Shown here: piece by piece, positions 1 to 9,357 of the stretch | Numbering within the stretch: the stretch's first letter is position 1 | Layout: each line of letters begins with the position of its first letter | Assembly: GCA_021647945.1 (NCBI GenBank) | Contig: JAKITT010000022.1 | Span: 1 to 39,418, forward strand | DNA: 39,418 nt | From: Candidatus Polarisedimenticolaceae bacterium | GTDB lineage: Bacteria; Pseudomonadota; Gammaproteobacteria; Chromatiales; Chromatiaceae | Direction: 5' to 3' | Position numbers and translations under genes: made by a program | Notes under the pieces: generated by a model | Seen by the model: the letters and a program-made list of their open reading frames with translations, nothing else | Told to the model about the DNA's origin: nothing | Databases searched by the model: none

Positions 1-96
1 GTTTTTCGCAGACTTCTGGAGCAATCAGTTATAACCGAGCCCGTGATTAGAGCTAAGATCACTCATGGCTACGATTGGCAGCAACACTATATGTAG
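1..96 (+). CDS. Possible 3' end of a gene entering from the left edge
   Basis: The first frame is open from the window edge to a TAG at 94-96, giving 31 residues that end in GYDWQQHYM. I do not recognise the family. The fragment is short, so it may be chance. It could only be judged with sequence to the left of the window. Confidence 0.2.
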   Translation, partial: VFRRLLEQSVITEPVIRAKITHGYDWQQHYM

Positions 97-319
97 TGGG
101 TAGAGGAGCTAAGTATCCACCCCCCTTTCGTTAATAAGCACACTCAGGTGGTGTTTTTGAATATTAACCTGAGTTTCGTTCATAGCCATTAAATTAAATG
201 ATATTAGTCGGTATTAATGCTCTTTTTTTGCAGACATCTCTTGATGGTAAACATAAAAACAGTAGATTACATGGGGTAGGCCGAGCAGTTATAAATTTTT
301 TAGCTAGAATACTCACTAG

Positions 320-392
320 GAGCCTCTAAATTAAGCTTGGTTGCACTAAAGCATAAGGTTCGCTAAAGCTCAGCTAAGAATTAGGCTGATGC
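320..392 (+). repeat. Decayed mini-element related to the copy at 25180-25265
   Basis: The core at 337-378 (TTGGTTGCACTAAAGC, then TTCGCTAAAGCTCAGCTAA) matches, with a few changes, the reverse complement of the centre of the repeat at 25180-25265. The ends read GGAGCCTCTAAAT and GATGCC, resembling the termini of that copy, and TA flanks both sides. This fits an old MITE-like insertion. No coding capacity is present. Confidence 0.6.
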
Positions 393-435
393 CTACAGGG
401 ATGTAGGTAATTAAGGCAACGCAGGAGCAATTGCC
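392..435 (+). promoter_or_regulatory. Two adjacent hairpins with GGA loops, CsrA/RsmA-like
   Basis: CCTACA-GGGA-TGTAGG (392-407) is a perfect 6-bp stem with a GGGA tetraloop. As RNA it contains UACAGGGAUGU, matching 11 of 12 positions of the CsrA in vitro consensus RUACARGGAUGU. A second stem, GGCAA (415-419) with TTGCC (431-435), displays CAGGAG in its loop. Both lie in the leader of the response regulator at 648. A CsrA role is inferred from the motif. The first hairpin could also just be part of a dispersed palindrome. Confidence 0.35.
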
Positions 436-534
436 GAGATGAAACTATTCCTATTTGTATCGAAGCGAGCTGGAATAGTCACTCTAAATTGTAGCGATCT
501 TCGGGGCGGATCGGGGCAGTTCGGCCAGTCTAAA

Positions 535-562
535 GCAATCACGACTTATTCAGAGGTTCTCT
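535..562 (+). repeat. Half copy of the CTAG-type mini-element
   Basis: CAATCACGACTTATTCAGAG followed by GTTCTCTAG matches the right half of the element at 27337-27380 and part of those at 14101 and 25180. No matching left end is visible next to it, so it is a remnant. Confidence 0.5.
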
Positions 563-647
563 AGTGTGACTGCACGTAGATAAGAGAGACTGGGCACGAT
601 GGAAATTATGCCCCACTCGCATATGGAGATGGCTACGAGGCCACAGC

Positions 648-1547
648 ATGCCAGAAAACAGAATACTTCAACTACTCATCGTCGATGATGATGAGCTAAA
701 TCGCGACATCATCATGGAGCACCTTGATGAGTCTGATTACATCATCAGTAGCGCTAATGATGGTGACATCGCGATTGAGATGCTGGAAAAAGAGCCCACC
801 AAATTCGACATCATACTGCTAGATCGTATGATGCCTCGCATGGGTGGCATGGAGGTGCTGGCCAGAATAAAGCAGCATCCACAGCTATCAAATATCCCCG
901 TTATTTTACAAACCGCACGTACTAGCACAGAAGATATTATCGATGGTATGAAGGCAGGTGCTAACTACTACCTGACCAAACCATTTAAAGAGACACTGCT
1001 CAAAACTGTCGTCAATACTGCCGGCACTGACCGCAAACGTTTTCTTGATCTGCAACAGGCGCTACTACAGAGCACCCGCACATTAGCACTTATGCAGCTC
1101 GGCTGTTTCCATTTTCAAACCCTAGCTCAAGCCAGTGATCTAGCCACAATGCTTGCCAACGCTTGTCCCGACGCAAGTCGCGTTGTTACTGGGCTTTCTG
1201 AGCTTATGATCAACGCCATCGAACATGGAAACTTGGGCATTGGTTATGATGAAAAAAGTGAATTAAACACGTCAGGGCATTGGCTTGAGGAGGTTAATAA
1301 TAGGACTGAATCACCTCATAACAAGGAGAAATGGGCAACCATCTCTTTTGAACAAGTCGACAACAAAGTCACCATCTTAATAAAAGACCAAGGCCAAGGG
1401 TTTGACTGGCATAACTACCTAGAGCTTGATCCTGAACGAGCATTTGATAATCACGGGCGAGGGATTGCAATGGCCAAGATGCTCAGTTTTGATGCTCTCG
1501 AATACCTCGGTACGGGTAATGAAGTGAGAGTCACTATTCTCACCTAG
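648..1547 (+). CDS. Response regulator with C-terminal RsbW-like ATPase domain
   Basis: The 299-residue protein has two domains. Residues about 8-125 form a CheY-type receiver, with the acidic cluster D13-D15, the phospho-acceptor Asp in ILLDRMMP (D59) and the conserved Lys in LTKPF (about 111). Residues about 170-299 form a GHKL ATPase of the anti-sigma-kinase/serine-kinase type, with an N-box (ELMINAIEHG), a G1-like motif (KDQGQGFDW) and a G2-like motif (GRGIAMAKM). A GAGG Shine-Dalgarno lies 8 bases before the ATG. In related proteins phosphorylation of the receiver controls a kinase acting on an STAS-type antagonist, usually in partner-switching control of stress or biofilm. The target here is unknown and no STAS gene lies nearby. 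The next ORF may be a broken sensor. Confidence 0.85.
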   Translation: MPENRILQLLIVDDDELNRDIIMEHLDESDYIISSANDGDIAIEMLEKEPTKFDIILLDRMMPRMGGMEVLARIKQHPQLSNIPVILQTARTSTEDIIDGMKAGANYYLTKPFKETLLKTVVNTAGTDRKRFLDLQQALLQSTRTLALMQLGCFHFQTLAQASDLATMLANACPDASRVVTGLSELMINAIEHGNLGIGYDEKSELNTSGHWLEEVNNRTESPHNKEKWATISFEQVDNKVTILIKDQGQGFDWHNYLELDPERAFDNHGRGIAMAKMLSFDALEYLGTGNEVRVTILT

Positions 1548-1570
1548 CTAAAAGCAGAAGACTTTGATCA

Positions 1571-1654
1571 ATGGAACATGCACTAAAAAACTTAAAGATC
1601 AAATATCAACTTCTTCTAACATTACCTGCCGCAGTTGGCCTAAATTTAACCTGA
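1571..1654 (+). pseudogene. Possible truncated N-terminus of a membrane sensor gene
   Basis: An ATG 23 bases after the response regulator opens a 27-residue frame: MEHALKNLKIKYQLLLTL, then PAAVGLNLT, then TGA. The pattern of a short basic stretch (NLKIK) followed by a hydrophobic run is typical of the first residues of HAMP-type histidine kinases and chemoreceptors. No downstream domain follows, because greA converges from 1669. I read it as a stump of a former sensor gene. It could also be a chance ORF. Confidence 0.3.
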
Positions 1655-1668
1655 TTTACGAAGAGGGC

Positions 1669-2145
1669 CTAAACGTACCGAACCTCAACAATCTCAAATT
1701 CACGTAACCCACCCGGTGCATCAACAGAGGCGATATCACCCTCCATTTTGCCAATCAACGAACGGGCGATCGGCGAGGTAAAAGAGAGCATACCCTTTTT
1801 ATAGTCCGCCTCATCTTCACCTACGATATAGAAGGTCAGCTCTTTATCGTTATCTATCTCTACCACATCAATGGTGGCACCAAAAATCACCTTTCCACCG
1901 GCATTTATCGTAGTTACATCAATGATTTGAGCGTGCGACAGCTTGCCATCAATATCTTTAATCCGACCTTCGATAAAACTCTGCTGATCACGAGCGGCAT
2001 GATATTCAGCATTCTCCTTCAAATCACCGTGGGCACGCGCTTCGGCAATCGCCTGAATTACAGTAGGTCGTTGAACGCTCTTCAGCTCATTCAGCTCTTC
2101 ACGTAACAACGTGGCACCTCTAACGGTTAGGGGTACTTTATTCAT
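1669..2145 (-). CDS. greA: Transcription elongation factor GreA
   Basis: This 158-residue protein has the normal GreA length. The N-terminal coiled coil (about 1-75) carries the tip motif [16 protein letters not shown], whose acidic residues reach through the RNA polymerase secondary channel to trigger cleavage of backtracked RNA. The C-terminal FKBP-like domain includes [13 protein letters not shown] chose the ATG at 2145 ([11 protein letters not shown]) because an AGGAT Shine-Dalgarno sits just before it and the family begins there. A 20-residue upstream extension is possible but lacks support. It lies downstream of carA and carB on the same strand, an arrangement common in gammaproteobacteria, with a strong intercistronic hairpin between carB and greA. 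Confidence 0.97.
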   Translation of the reverse strand: MNKVPLTVRGATLLREELNELKSVQRPTVIQAIAEARAHGDLKENAEYHAARDQQSFIEGRIKDIDGKLSHAQIIDVTTINAGGKVIFGATIDVVEIDNDKELTFYIVGEDEADYKKGMLSFTSPIARSLIGKMEGDIASVDAPGGLREFEIVEVRYV

Positions 2146-2176
2146 TTTACTATCCTCACAAAACGGGCTATTAAGA

Positions 2177-2204
2177 TGAGGGCGCTCAACGTGGAGCGCC
2201 CTCA
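2177..2204 (-). terminator. Intercistronic 11-bp hairpin between carB and greA
   Basis: TGAGGGCGCTC and its exact complement GAGCGCCCTCA are separated by six bases. No clear U-tract follows on the minus strand, so it may act as an RNA-processing or stabilising structure, or a leaky attenuator, rather than a full terminator. Confidence 0.5.
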
Positions 2205-2256
2205 CCTGAGGCGACGATGCGCCTAGTTATAAATTTGAGAGAGGCTAAAAGGCCTC

Positions 2257-5200
2257 TTAATGCAGATCCTGCAGTCGGTTAACACTCACGGCATCAAGCT
2301 CACCTAATGCCAAACATGTTGCCTCACCACCAGAGATAGTGGTGGTATAGCTCACCTTGTGCTGTAGTGCAGCACGGCGGATCGCCGTTGAGTCGGTCAC
2401 CGCCTGTGCGCCATCGGTGGTATTGATGATCAATGAAATGACATTACTCTTAATTAAATCAACAATATGCGGCCGTCCCTCTTGCACTTTGTTGACACGT
2501 TCACAGGCAATACCCGCTTCGAGCAGTACCCGTGTGGTTCCTCCTGTGGCGCACAACTCAAAACCAAATTCAATCAACTGACGCGCCACCGCAATCAGAC
2601 GCTCTTTATCGGCATCTCGAACGCTCAGCAGTGCTTTGCCCTCTCTCGGCAGCTCAATTCCAGCACCTCTCACCGCCTTGGCAAAAGCTTCACCAAAGGT
2701 TTTACCGACACCCATCACTTCACCTGTCGACTTCATCTCCGGCCCCAACACTGTGTCAACGCCTGGAAACTTTATAAACGGGAAGACCGCCTCTTTAACA
2801 AAGAAGTGTTTGGGAATAACCTCTTCAGTCACTCCTTGTTCTTGCAGTGAAATACCAGCCATACAGCGCGCGGCCACTTTAGCCAGCTGCACCCCAGTCG
2901 CTTTGGAGATAAACGGCACGGTACGTGACGCACGTGGATTGACTTCCAATAGGTAGATCACATCATCCTTAATGGCGAATTGGGTATTCATCAAACCGAC
3001 CACCTTCAGCTCCAACGCCATCGCACGGATTTGCTCACGCATACGATCCTGCACAGAGGCGGAAAGCGTATAGGGTGGCAGGGAGCAGGCGGAGTCACCT
3101 GAGTGAACACCAGCCTGTTCGATATGTTCTAGGATGCCACCAATCAATACATCTTTTCCGTCACAGATGGCATCAACGTCAACCTCAATAGCATCATCAA
3201 GAAAGCGATCAAGCAGCACGGGGGAGTCGTTTGATACGCTAACCGCTTCACGCATGTAGCGGCGTAGATCATTTTCGTGATAGACAATCTCCATCGCCCG
3301 GCCACCCAATACATATGAGGGGCGAACCACCAGGGGATAACCGATCTCTTCGGCCAACCTGACCGCCTGTTCAGGCTCCGTTGCGGTACGATTTGGCGGC
3401 TGCTTCAGGCCCAGTTTTTCAATCATCTGCTGGAAACGTTCACGATCTTCAGCAAGATCAATCGAATCTGGTGTGGTGCCGATAATCGGTGCACCAGCAG
3501 CCTCCAAGTCAGCGGCAAGATTGAGCGGGGTCTGTCCACCATACTGAACGATAATGCCTTTCGGGTTCTCCTTAGCGATGATCTCCAGCACATCTTCCAA
3601 TGTCAGCGGCTCAAAATAGAGGCGATCAGAGGTATCATAATCGGTAGAGACCGTCTCAGGATTACAGTTGACCATGATGGTCTCATAGCCATCTTCACGC
3701 AGCGCATAAGCGGCATGCACACAGCAGTAATCAAACTCAATGCCTTGGCCAATACGATTTGGCCCACCACCCAACACCATGATTTTATTGCGCTCACTCG
3801 GCTCCGCCTCACACTCATCCTCATAGGTTGAGTACATATAGGCGGTGCTGGTAGCAAACTCAGCGGCACAGGTATCGACGCGTTTATAGACCGGGCGAAT
3901 ACCCTGTTCCCAGCGTTTATCTCGAATCTGCTGTTCAGAAGTATCTGTTAGGGTACCAAGCCGCTTATCAGAGAAACCTTTTCGTTTAAGCTGACGCATA
4001 CGCGCTTTATCTAGCGAGTTAATGCCTGCATCACGCACTTCGCCTTCCAGATTGAGCAGCTCTTCAATCTGCACCAAAAACCAAGGGTCAATGCCAGTAA
4101 GCTCATGAATCTCCTGCATGGACATACCAAAACGGAAGGCATCACCAATGTACCAAAGACGCTCAGCACTCGGCTGGCGCAGCTCACTTCGCAGCCTGTT
4201 TTTGGCACCCTCATCGTTCAAATCAAGCATTTCACAAAAGCCAAACTTACCGATCTCTAGACCGCGCATCGCTTTCTGTAGTGACTCTTGGAAGGTACGG
4301 CCAATCGCCATCACCTCACCCACCGATTTCATCTGCGTAGTCAGACGAGCATCGGCCTTGGGGAACTTTTCAAAGGCAAAACGGGGGATTTTAGTGACAA
4401 CGTAGTCAATACTCGGCTCAAAAGAGGCCGGAGTTGCACCACCGGTAATCTCATTGCGTAGCTCATCCAAGGTGTAACCCACCGCCAATTTGGCGGCCAC
4501 TTTGGCAATCGGGAAGCCGGTCGCCTTTGAAGCAAGGGCAGAAGAGCGGGAGACCCGTGGATTCATCTCAATGATGATCATGCGGCCGTTTTCGGGGTTA
4601 ATGGCAAACTGGACGTTGGAGCCACCGGTATCAACACCAATCTCACGCAGCACCGCCAACGAGGCGTTGCGCATGATCTGATACTCTTTATCGGTCAGGG
4701 TCTGCGCTGGAGCAACGGTGATCGAGTCCCCGGTATGCACACCCATCGCATCAAAATTCTCAATGGAACAGATGATGATGCAGTTGTCTTTATGATCGCG
4801 CACCACCTCCATCTCATACTCTTTCCAACCGAGGATAGACTCTTCGATCAGCAGCTCAGAGGTGGGTGAGAGGTCAAGGCCGTGCGCACAGATCTCATCA
4901 AACTCTTCGGGATTGTAGGCGATACCACCACCACTGCCACCCATGGTAAATGAGGGGCGAATGATGGTTGGAAAACCAACCTGTGCCTGTACCTCACGCG
5001 CCTCTTCCATGGTATGGGCGACGCCTGACTCTGGCATATCGAGGCCGATTTTGATCATCGCTTGACGGAACTTATCACGATCCTCCGCCTTATCAATCGC
5101 CTCACGACTGGCACCGATCATCTCAACGCCATGCTTCTCCAGCACCCCTTCACGCACCAGATCAAGCGAGCAGTTGAGGGCCGTCTGTCCACCCATGGTT

Positions 5201-5463
5201 GGCAGCAGCGCACTCGGCTTCTCTTTCTCAATGATTCGCTCAACGGTCTGCCAGTTGATCGGTTCAATATAGATGGCATCGGCCATCTCGGGATCAGTCA
5301 TAATGGTGGCGGGGTTGGAGTTGACCAGAATCACCCGGTAACCCTCTTCCCGTAGCGCCTTACAGGCTTGAGCACCTGAGTAATCAAACTCACACGCCTG
5401 ACCGATGACGATCGGGCCAGCACCAATGATAAGGATACTTTCGAGGTCTTTACGTTTAGGCAT
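2257..5463 (-). CDS. carB: Carbamoyl-phosphate synthase large subunit CarB
   Basis: The 1068-residue protein has the length expected for CarB. It makes carbamoyl phosphate from bicarbonate, two ATP and ammonia delivered by CarA, feeding pyrimidine and arginine synthesis in the cytoplasm. Two homologous ATP-grasp halves are visible: the N-terminal half (from about residue 1) with [19 protein letters not shown], and the C-terminal half (from about 550) with [19 protein letters not shown]. Each has a glycine-rich ATP-grasp loop ([29 protein letters not shown]). The last ~140 residues form the MGS-like allosteric domain ([13 protein letters not shown]). It starts 9 bases after the carA stop, so the two are surely cotranscribed. 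Confidence 0.99.
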   Translation of the reverse strand: MPKRKDLESILIIGAGPIVIGQACEFDYSGAQACKALREEGYRVILVNSNPATIMTDPEMADAIYIEPINWQTVERIIEKEKPSALLPTMGGQTALNCSLDLVREGVLEKHGVEMIGASREAIDKAEDRDKFRQAMIKIGLDMPESGVAHTMEEAREVQAQVGFPTIIRPSFTMGGSGGGIAYNPEEFDEICAHGLDLSPTSELLIEESILGWKEYEMEVVRDHKDNCIIICSIENFDAMGVHTGDSITVAPAQTLTDKEYQIMRNASLAVLREIGVDTGGSNVQFAINPENGRMIIIEMNPRVSRSSALASKATGFPIAKVAAKLAVGYTLDELRNEITGGATPASFEPSIDYVVTKIPRFAFEKFPKADARLTTQMKSVGEVMAIGRTFQESLQKAMRGLEIGKFGFCEMLDLNDEGAKNRLRSELRQPSAERLWYIGDAFRFGMSMQEIHELTGIDPWFLVQIEELLNLEGEVRDAGINSLDKARMRQLKRKGFSDKRLGTLTDTSEQQIRDKRWEQGIRPVYKRVDTCAAEFATSTAYMYSTYEDECEAEPSERNKIMVLGGGPNRIGQGIEFDYCCVHAAYALREDGYETIMVNCNPETVSTDYDTSDRLYFEPLTLEDVLEIIAKENPKGIIVQYGGQTPLNLAADLEAAGAPIIGTTPDSIDLAEDRERFQQMIEKLGLKQPPNRTATEPEQAVRLAEEIGYPLVVRPSYVLGGRAMEIVYHENDLRRYMREAVSVSNDSPVLLDRFLDDAIEVDVDAICDGKDVLIGGILEHIEQAGVHSGDSACSLPPYTLSASVQDRMREQIRAMALELKVVGLMNTQFAIKDDVIYLLEVNPRASRTVPFISKATGVQLAKVAARCMAGISLQEQGVTEEVIPKHFFVKEAVFPFIKFPGVDTVLGPEMKSTGEVMGVGKTFGEAFAKAVRGAGIELPREGKALLSVRDADKERLIAVARQLIEFGFELCATGGTTRVLLEAGIACERVNKVQEGRPHIVDLIKSNVISLIINTTDGAQAVTDSTAIRRAALQHKVSYTTTISGGEATCLALGELDAVSVNRLQDLH

Positions 5464-5472
5464 TATTCAGGC

Positions 5473-6609
5473 TTAACCTTTGGCTTGCTGCATCAAATCG
5501 ATGAAGTGATCAAAAACGGGGGCGACATCATGGGGGCCAGGACTCGCCTCTGGGTGCCCCTGGAAACCAAATGCGGGGCGGTCAGTGCGGTGGATACCCT
5601 GTAGGGAGCCATCAAAAAGTGAGCGGTGGGTCGCTGTCATGGTCTCAGGCAGGGTGCTCTCATCCACCGCAAAACCGTGGTTCTGACTTGAGATCATCAC
5701 CGCTGAACTATCGAGATCCTGTACCGGATGGTTGGCACCGTGGTGGCCAAACTTCATCTTCACTGTCTGCGCGCCACTGGCCAGAGCCAACAGCTGATGT
5801 CCGAGGCAGATGCCAAATACCGGCACGCCGCTATCGACCACCGACTTAATCGCCTCAATGGCGTAGCCACATGGCTCAGGATCACCTGGGCCATTGGAGA
5901 GAAAAACCCCATCAGGATTGAGCTTCAACACCTCGTCAGCGGGTGTCTGCGCAGGCACCACCGTCAAGCGGCAACCACGATCAACCAACATGCGGAGAAT
6001 ATTCTGCTTCACGCCATAGTCGTAGGTGACCACATGAAAATTGGCCGCTGCACTGCTCGGCTCTGGCAGGCCGCCCTGTAGAGTCCAACTCCCCTGCGTC
6101 CACTCATAGCTTTCGGCGGTTGTCACCTCTTTTGCCAGATCCATCCCCTTCAGACCGGGGAAGGCTTTGGCGGCTTCCAGCGCCACGCTTTCATCAAGCA
6201 GATCACCAGCGATGATAGCGCCGCCTTGCGCCCCTTTATCACGCAGGATACGGGTCAGTTTTCGGGTATCAATGTCGGCGATGGCGACAATGTTATTGCG
6301 TTGTAGATAGCACTCCAGCGACTCTTCACTGCGCCAGCTACTCACCAGCAGCGGTAGATCACGAATAACCAGGCCAGCCGCATGAATGGCGGAGGACTCG
6401 GCATCCTCGCTATTAACGCCGGTATTGCCGATGTGGGGGTAGGTCAGAGTGACAATTTGACGCGCATAGGAGGGATCGGTAAGGATCTCCTGATAACCCG
6501 TCATGGCGGTATTGAACACCATCTCACCCACAGACTGACCATCTGCGCCGATGGATACTCCATGAAAAACGGTACCATCTTCAAGCACCAGAACAGCCGA
6601 CTTTCTCAA
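5473..6609 (-). CDS. carA: Carbamoyl-phosphate synthase small subunit CarA, TTG start
   Basis: This is the glutaminase subunit, which releases ammonia from glutamine for CarB. The N-terminal CPSase small-chain domain starts [17 protein letters not shown]. The C-terminal class I amidotransferase domain has the nucleophile elbow [12 protein letters not shown] and a [10 protein letters not shown] segment bearing the catalytic His and Glu. I place the start at TTG 6609, giving 378 residues (E. coli has 382). A GGGGGGA Shine-Dalgarno-like run lies 5 bases before it and the conserved N-terminus begins there. The frame stays open upstream to an ATG at 6750, but those 47 residues show no family resemblance. 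Confidence 0.96.
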   Translation of the reverse strand: MRKSAVLVLEDGTVFHGVSIGADGQSVGEMVFNTAMTGYQEILTDPSYARQIVTLTYPHIGNTGVNSEDAESSAIHAAGLVIRDLPLLVSSWRSEESLECYLQRNNIVAIADIDTRKLTRILRDKGAQGGAIIAGDLLDESVALEAAKAFPGLKGMDLAKEVTTAESYEWTQGSWTLQGGLPEPSSAAANFHVVTYDYGVKQNILRMLVDRGCRLTVVPAQTPADEVLKLNPDGVFLSNGPGDPEPCGYAIEAIKSVVDSGVPVFGICLGHQLLALASGAQTVKMKFGHHGANHPVQDLDSSAVMISSQNHGFAVDESTLPETMTATHRSLFDGSLQGIHRTDRPAFGFQGHPEASPGPHDVAPVFDHFIDLMQQAKG

Positions 6610-6771
6610 GGATTCCCCCCATGGCAGGCACACAAAAGAGGAGAGACCAGAATGGCCTACCCTCGTTGGAAACCTGGATACAGATGATGACCAGCACGGG
6701 CTGGTCGTGAACTTGCTGAATTCTACTTGAATCGGCGCGCTACTGTCCATCGGCGTAGCCGAAAGATTTTG

Positions 6772-8130
6772 TTATTTTGCTAGTTGGGAAGCAATTGATA
6801 CATCTGCTTCCCAGCATACATTCATGCCCGGCTCTCCAGGCGAAACAACAAAGGGTTCACAGACAAAATAACCGGCCACTGCCGCCAACTCGCCATTAAT
6901 GTAGATCAACGGCACACGGTCACGCAACCAAGGAGGAATCTGCAGCACCTCCTGAAAGATTCTCTTCAGCGAACGGCTCACCTTCTCACCTTGACGGCGA
7001 CAGCGCTCCCCCCCCTGACGAAACCGCACCTCAATGCTGCCGTGTCGCCAGAGATCAGCGCAGATACCACGCTCCATGCGCGCCTCCACCGAGAGCACGC
7101 CAAGCCCGGCCGGCAGTTGCAGCGCCGTGACGGCTGACCATGCAAGGGTGGCAGCAGGATCATGAACGGGCAGCGGTGAGCTGATAGAGAGTCGATCACG
7201 AAATCGATGCACCTCTGCCCCCGCCCACACCACCAGCGGCGCACGATCTTCGGCGGCGACCAACACCTCCGTTATGATGCGATCCAGCTGTACCGTCGAG
7301 GGGAGTCGAAAACCACCCCTCTCTATCCAGTGGCGCAACACCGCTCTACAGCGCGGTGGGGAGAGCCGATTCAATGCAACAACAGAGAGTTTTCCCGCCT
7401 CACCACACTGCACCTGCACATAATCTTGTAGGGCAAGATGACCAATCAACTGCTGCGCCTCCGCACAGTGACGCGCACTGCGGGCCATGGTGGCACTGCA
7501 TGCCGGCCAACGCTGTTCGATCAGTGGCATCAATTGGTGGCGAATATAGTTGCGGTCAAAGCGCAGATCGGCATTGCTGCCATCTTCAATCCAACACAAA
7601 CCGTGCTGCTCGGCATAGGCGGTTAACTCAGCACGCGTGAATGCCAACAGCGGGCGTGCCAGCCAAGCCTCGTTGAAAGGGGCCAACGCGGGCATGGCCG
7701 CTAGACCACTCGGCCCACTGCCCCGCATCAGTTGTAACAGCAGTGTCTCAGCTTGGTCATTTTGATGCTGTGCGGTTAACACAAGATCACCCGCCCCTAC
7801 GACCGTTTGAATCGCCCGATATCTCGCATCACGGGCAACCGCCTCCAGGCTCTCGCCTTTGACGGGTTGCAGATTCAATCTCAACGGGGTCAGCTCAATG
7901 CCGAGATGACGAGACACCTCCATGGCGTGCTGCTGCCACAAATCGGCCTCTGTTTGCAGACCATGGTGAACATGAATAGCTTGTATTGACCCCGATAAAT
8001 GGCCGCTGATCTGCGCCATAGCATGGAGTAGGACATGGGAGTCGAGGCCGCCACTATAGGCGACCCAATAACAGGGGGGGTCAGGCAGTGCCTGTAGCGT
8101 TGAGAGTAATCCGGCTGGAGAGAAAGCCAT
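6772..8130 (-). CDS. tilS: tRNA(Ile)-lysidine synthase TilS
   Basis: TilS joins lysine to C34 of the CAU anticodon of tRNA-Ile2 using ATP, so that it reads AUA. The 452-residue protein opens with the PP-loop motif YSGGLDSHVLLHAM near residue 24. A second N-type motif, AQHQNDQAETLLLQLMRGSG, follows around residue 115, then NYIRHQLMPLI. The C-terminal third matches the tRNA-binding region of the long (gammaproteobacterial) form. It follows accA by 26 bases on the same strand, a common pairing. A 9-bp inverted repeat (6785-6793 with 6805-6813) overlaps the end of the gene and could help termination, though it has no good U-tract. Confidence 0.95.
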   Translation of the reverse strand: MAFSPAGLLSTLQALPDPPCYWVAYSGGLDSHVLLHAMAQISGHLSGSIQAIHVHHGLQTEADLWQQHAMEVSRHLGIELTPLRLNLQPVKGESLEAVARDARYRAIQTVVGAGDLVLTAQHQNDQAETLLLQLMRGSGPSGLAAMPALAPFNEAWLARPLLAFTRAELTAYAEQHGLCWIEDGSNADLRFDRNYIRHQLMPLIEQRWPACSATMARSARHCAEAQQLIGHLALQDYVQVQCGEAGKLSVVALNRLSPPRCRAVLRHWIERGGFRLPSTVQLDRIITEVLVAAEDRAPLVVWAGAEVHRFRDRLSISSPLPVHDPAATLAWSAVTALQLPAGLGVLSVEARMERGICADLWRHGSIEVRFRQGGERCRRQGEKVSRSLKRIFQEVLQIPPWLRDRVPLIYINGELAAVAGYFVCEPFVVSPGEPGMNVCWEADVSIASQLAK

Positions 8131-8156
8131 ACAAGAGCACGCCAGATGTAGGCGAA

Positions 8157-9116
8157 TTACTCGCCAGCGAAATGGCCGTAGCCCATCAAGCGCTGATAAC
8201 GTCGCTCAAGTAGCTCATCCATGTTTAGACCTACAAGACTTTCTAGACCATCTAATAGCGACTGCTTCAGACTCAAGACCATCGTCTCAACATCTCGATG
8301 TGCGCCACCCAACGGCTCAGGCACAACACTATCGATCAAGCCCAACTCCAGCAGACGATCAGAGGTGATCCCCATCGCCTCAGCGGCCAATTCAGCCTTA
8401 TCGGCACTTTTCCACAAAATGGTGGCACAGCCCTCTGGCGAGATAACTGAGTAGGTACTGTACTGGAGCAGTGTCACCCGATCACCCACACCAATGGCCA
8501 ACGCACCACCAGAACCACCCTCGCCGATAACCGTACAGAGAATCGGGGTACGCAACCCGGCCATCACCTTCAGGTTACGAGCGATCGCCTCACTCTGACC
8601 ACGCTCTTCAGCGCCCACCCCAGGATAGGCACCCGGTGTGTCGATAAAGGTCAAAATCGGCATTTTGAAACGTTCCGCCATCTCCATTAAACGGAGTGCT
8701 TTGCGATACCCTTCCGGGCGCGCCATGCCGAAGTTGCGATGTAGCTTCTCTTTAGTAGAGCGCCCCTTCTGCTGACCAATCAGCATCACGGGACGCCCCT
8801 CTAGACGTGCGATGCCACCCACAATAGCGTGATCATCGGCGTACATGCGGTCGCCATGTAACTCTTCAAAATCATCAAAGATGCGCTCAACATAATCGAG
8901 CATATAGGGGCGCAGTGGATGACGGGAGAGCTGAGAAATCTGCCAGGGTTTGAGCGATGAGAAGAGAGATTTTGTGAGCGCGCGGCTCTTCTCCTCCAGA
9001 CGAGTAATCTCCTCCTGGAGGTTGATCTCATTGTCATCACCCACATGGCGCAACTCTTCGATCTTCGCCTCAAGCTCAGCAACCGGCTGCTCAAATTCAA
9101 GGAAATTCAGATTCAT
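8157..9116 (-). CDS. accA: Acetyl-CoA carboxylase carboxyltransferase subunit alpha
   Basis: The 319-residue protein is exactly E. coli AccA length. With AccD it transfers the carboxyl group from carboxybiotin to acetyl-CoA, the first committed step of fatty acid synthesis. The N-terminal helical stretch ([19 protein letters not shown]) is followed by the crotonase-like carboxyltransferase fold with [18 protein letters not shown] and [15 protein letters not shown], the oxyanion-hole glycines. The start is ATG 9116. The frame continues 80 codons upstream, but that stretch is the antisense-free SRP RNA gene read as protein, so it is not real coding sequence. tilS follows. Confidence 0.98.
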   Translation of the reverse strand: MNLNFLEFEQPVAELEAKIEELRHVGDDNEINLQEEITRLEEKSRALTKSLFSSLKPWQISQLSRHPLRPYMLDYVERIFDDFEELHGDRMYADDHAIVGGIARLEGRPVMLIGQQKGRSTKEKLHRNFGMARPEGYRKALRLMEMAERFKMPILTFIDTPGAYPGVGAEERGQSEAIARNLKVMAGLRTPILCTVIGEGGSGGALAIGVGDRVTLLQYSTYSVISPEGCATILWKSADKAELAAEAMGITSDRLLELGLIDSVVPEPLGGAHRDVETMVLSLKQSLLDGLESLVGLNMDELLERRYQRLMGYGHFAGE

Positions 9117-9180
9117 AAGAGCAACACACCCATTCGAGTTACAGAGAGAGAGCCCGCAAGTTTTAGCACAAAGCAAAGAG

Positions 9181-9292
9181 GGTGGCGGCCACGCCAGCCA
9201 CACCCCGGCACACGGCCCACTATCGCCGCTGCTCCCTTCCGGGCCTGACGGGGTTAACAGTTTCGCGTTGCGAGGGGACCGACGCGGCCACC
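9181..9292 (-). ncRNA. ffs: 4.5S signal recognition particle RNA (small bacterial type)
   Basis: On the minus strand the segment reads from GGTGGCCGCGTCGG to GGCGTGGCCGCCACC, whose ends pair. The tip holds the diagnostic Ffh-binding region GTCAGGCCCGGAAGGGAGCA, including the GGAAGG loop, and the opposite arm carries GTGTGCCGGG. At about 112 nt it matches the 114-nt E. coli 4.5S RNA and lacks an Alu domain. The RNA binds Ffh and targets ribosomes making membrane proteins to FtsY. The mature ends are inferred from pairing. It lies between the frameshifted VOC gene and accA and has its own promoter. Confidence 0.96.
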
Positions 9293-9317
9293 ATAATGCG
9301 GTTTCAATTTGCCGGGG

Positions 9318-9323
9318 ATTATA
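9318..9323 (-). promoter_or_regulatory. -10 box of the ffs promoter
   Basis: A perfect TATAAT lies 25 bases before the mature 5' end of the SRP RNA, followed by a GC-rich discriminator (CCCCGGC) as in stringently controlled stable-RNA promoters. The -35 is weak. The spacing leaves a 5' leader of roughly 18 nt. E. coli pre-4.5S RNA likewise has a leader (about 24 nt) removed by RNase P. Confidence 0.7.
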
Positions 9324-9357
9324 CCTGTTTTCAAATCGCAAAAAAGGAGCAATCACC

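Larger units (their letters stand above)
97..647. other. Long non-coding leader with decayed repeat pieces and hairpins
   Basis: No convincing gene lies in these 550 bases. The stretch holds a short inverted repeat (CTCAGG at about 145, CCTGAG at about 167), a mini-element copy (about 320-392), a GGGA-loop hairpin (392-407), an 8-bp stem (444-451 with 472-479) and a half copy of the CTAG-type mini-element (about 535-562). The response regulator at 648 starts just after it, so part of this stretch is probably that gene's promoter and 5' leader. Confidence 0.5.

Noticed and set aside
391-520. c-di-GMP (GEMM) riboswitch before the response regulator
   Set aside because: The conserved GEMM core segments are absent. 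Only simple hairpins are present.
2177-2204. Strong terminator separating carB from greA
   Set aside because: The stem is strong, but there is no U-tract. I kept it only as an intercistronic hairpin with moderate confidence.
2357-5355. Several plus-strand ORFs opposite carB
   Set aside because: They are shadow frames of a highly conserved gene, without ribosome binding sites or recognisable domains.
6610-6750. N-terminal extension of CarA by 47 residues from the only upstream ATG
   Set aside because: It shows no CarA similarity. A TTG with a Shine-Dalgarno-like G run sits where the family begins.
9117-9356. N-terminal extension of AccA by 80 residues
   Set aside because: The DNA is the SRP RNA gene and its promoter. 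The family starts at [10 protein letters not shown], and the shorter protein has exactly the E. coli length.
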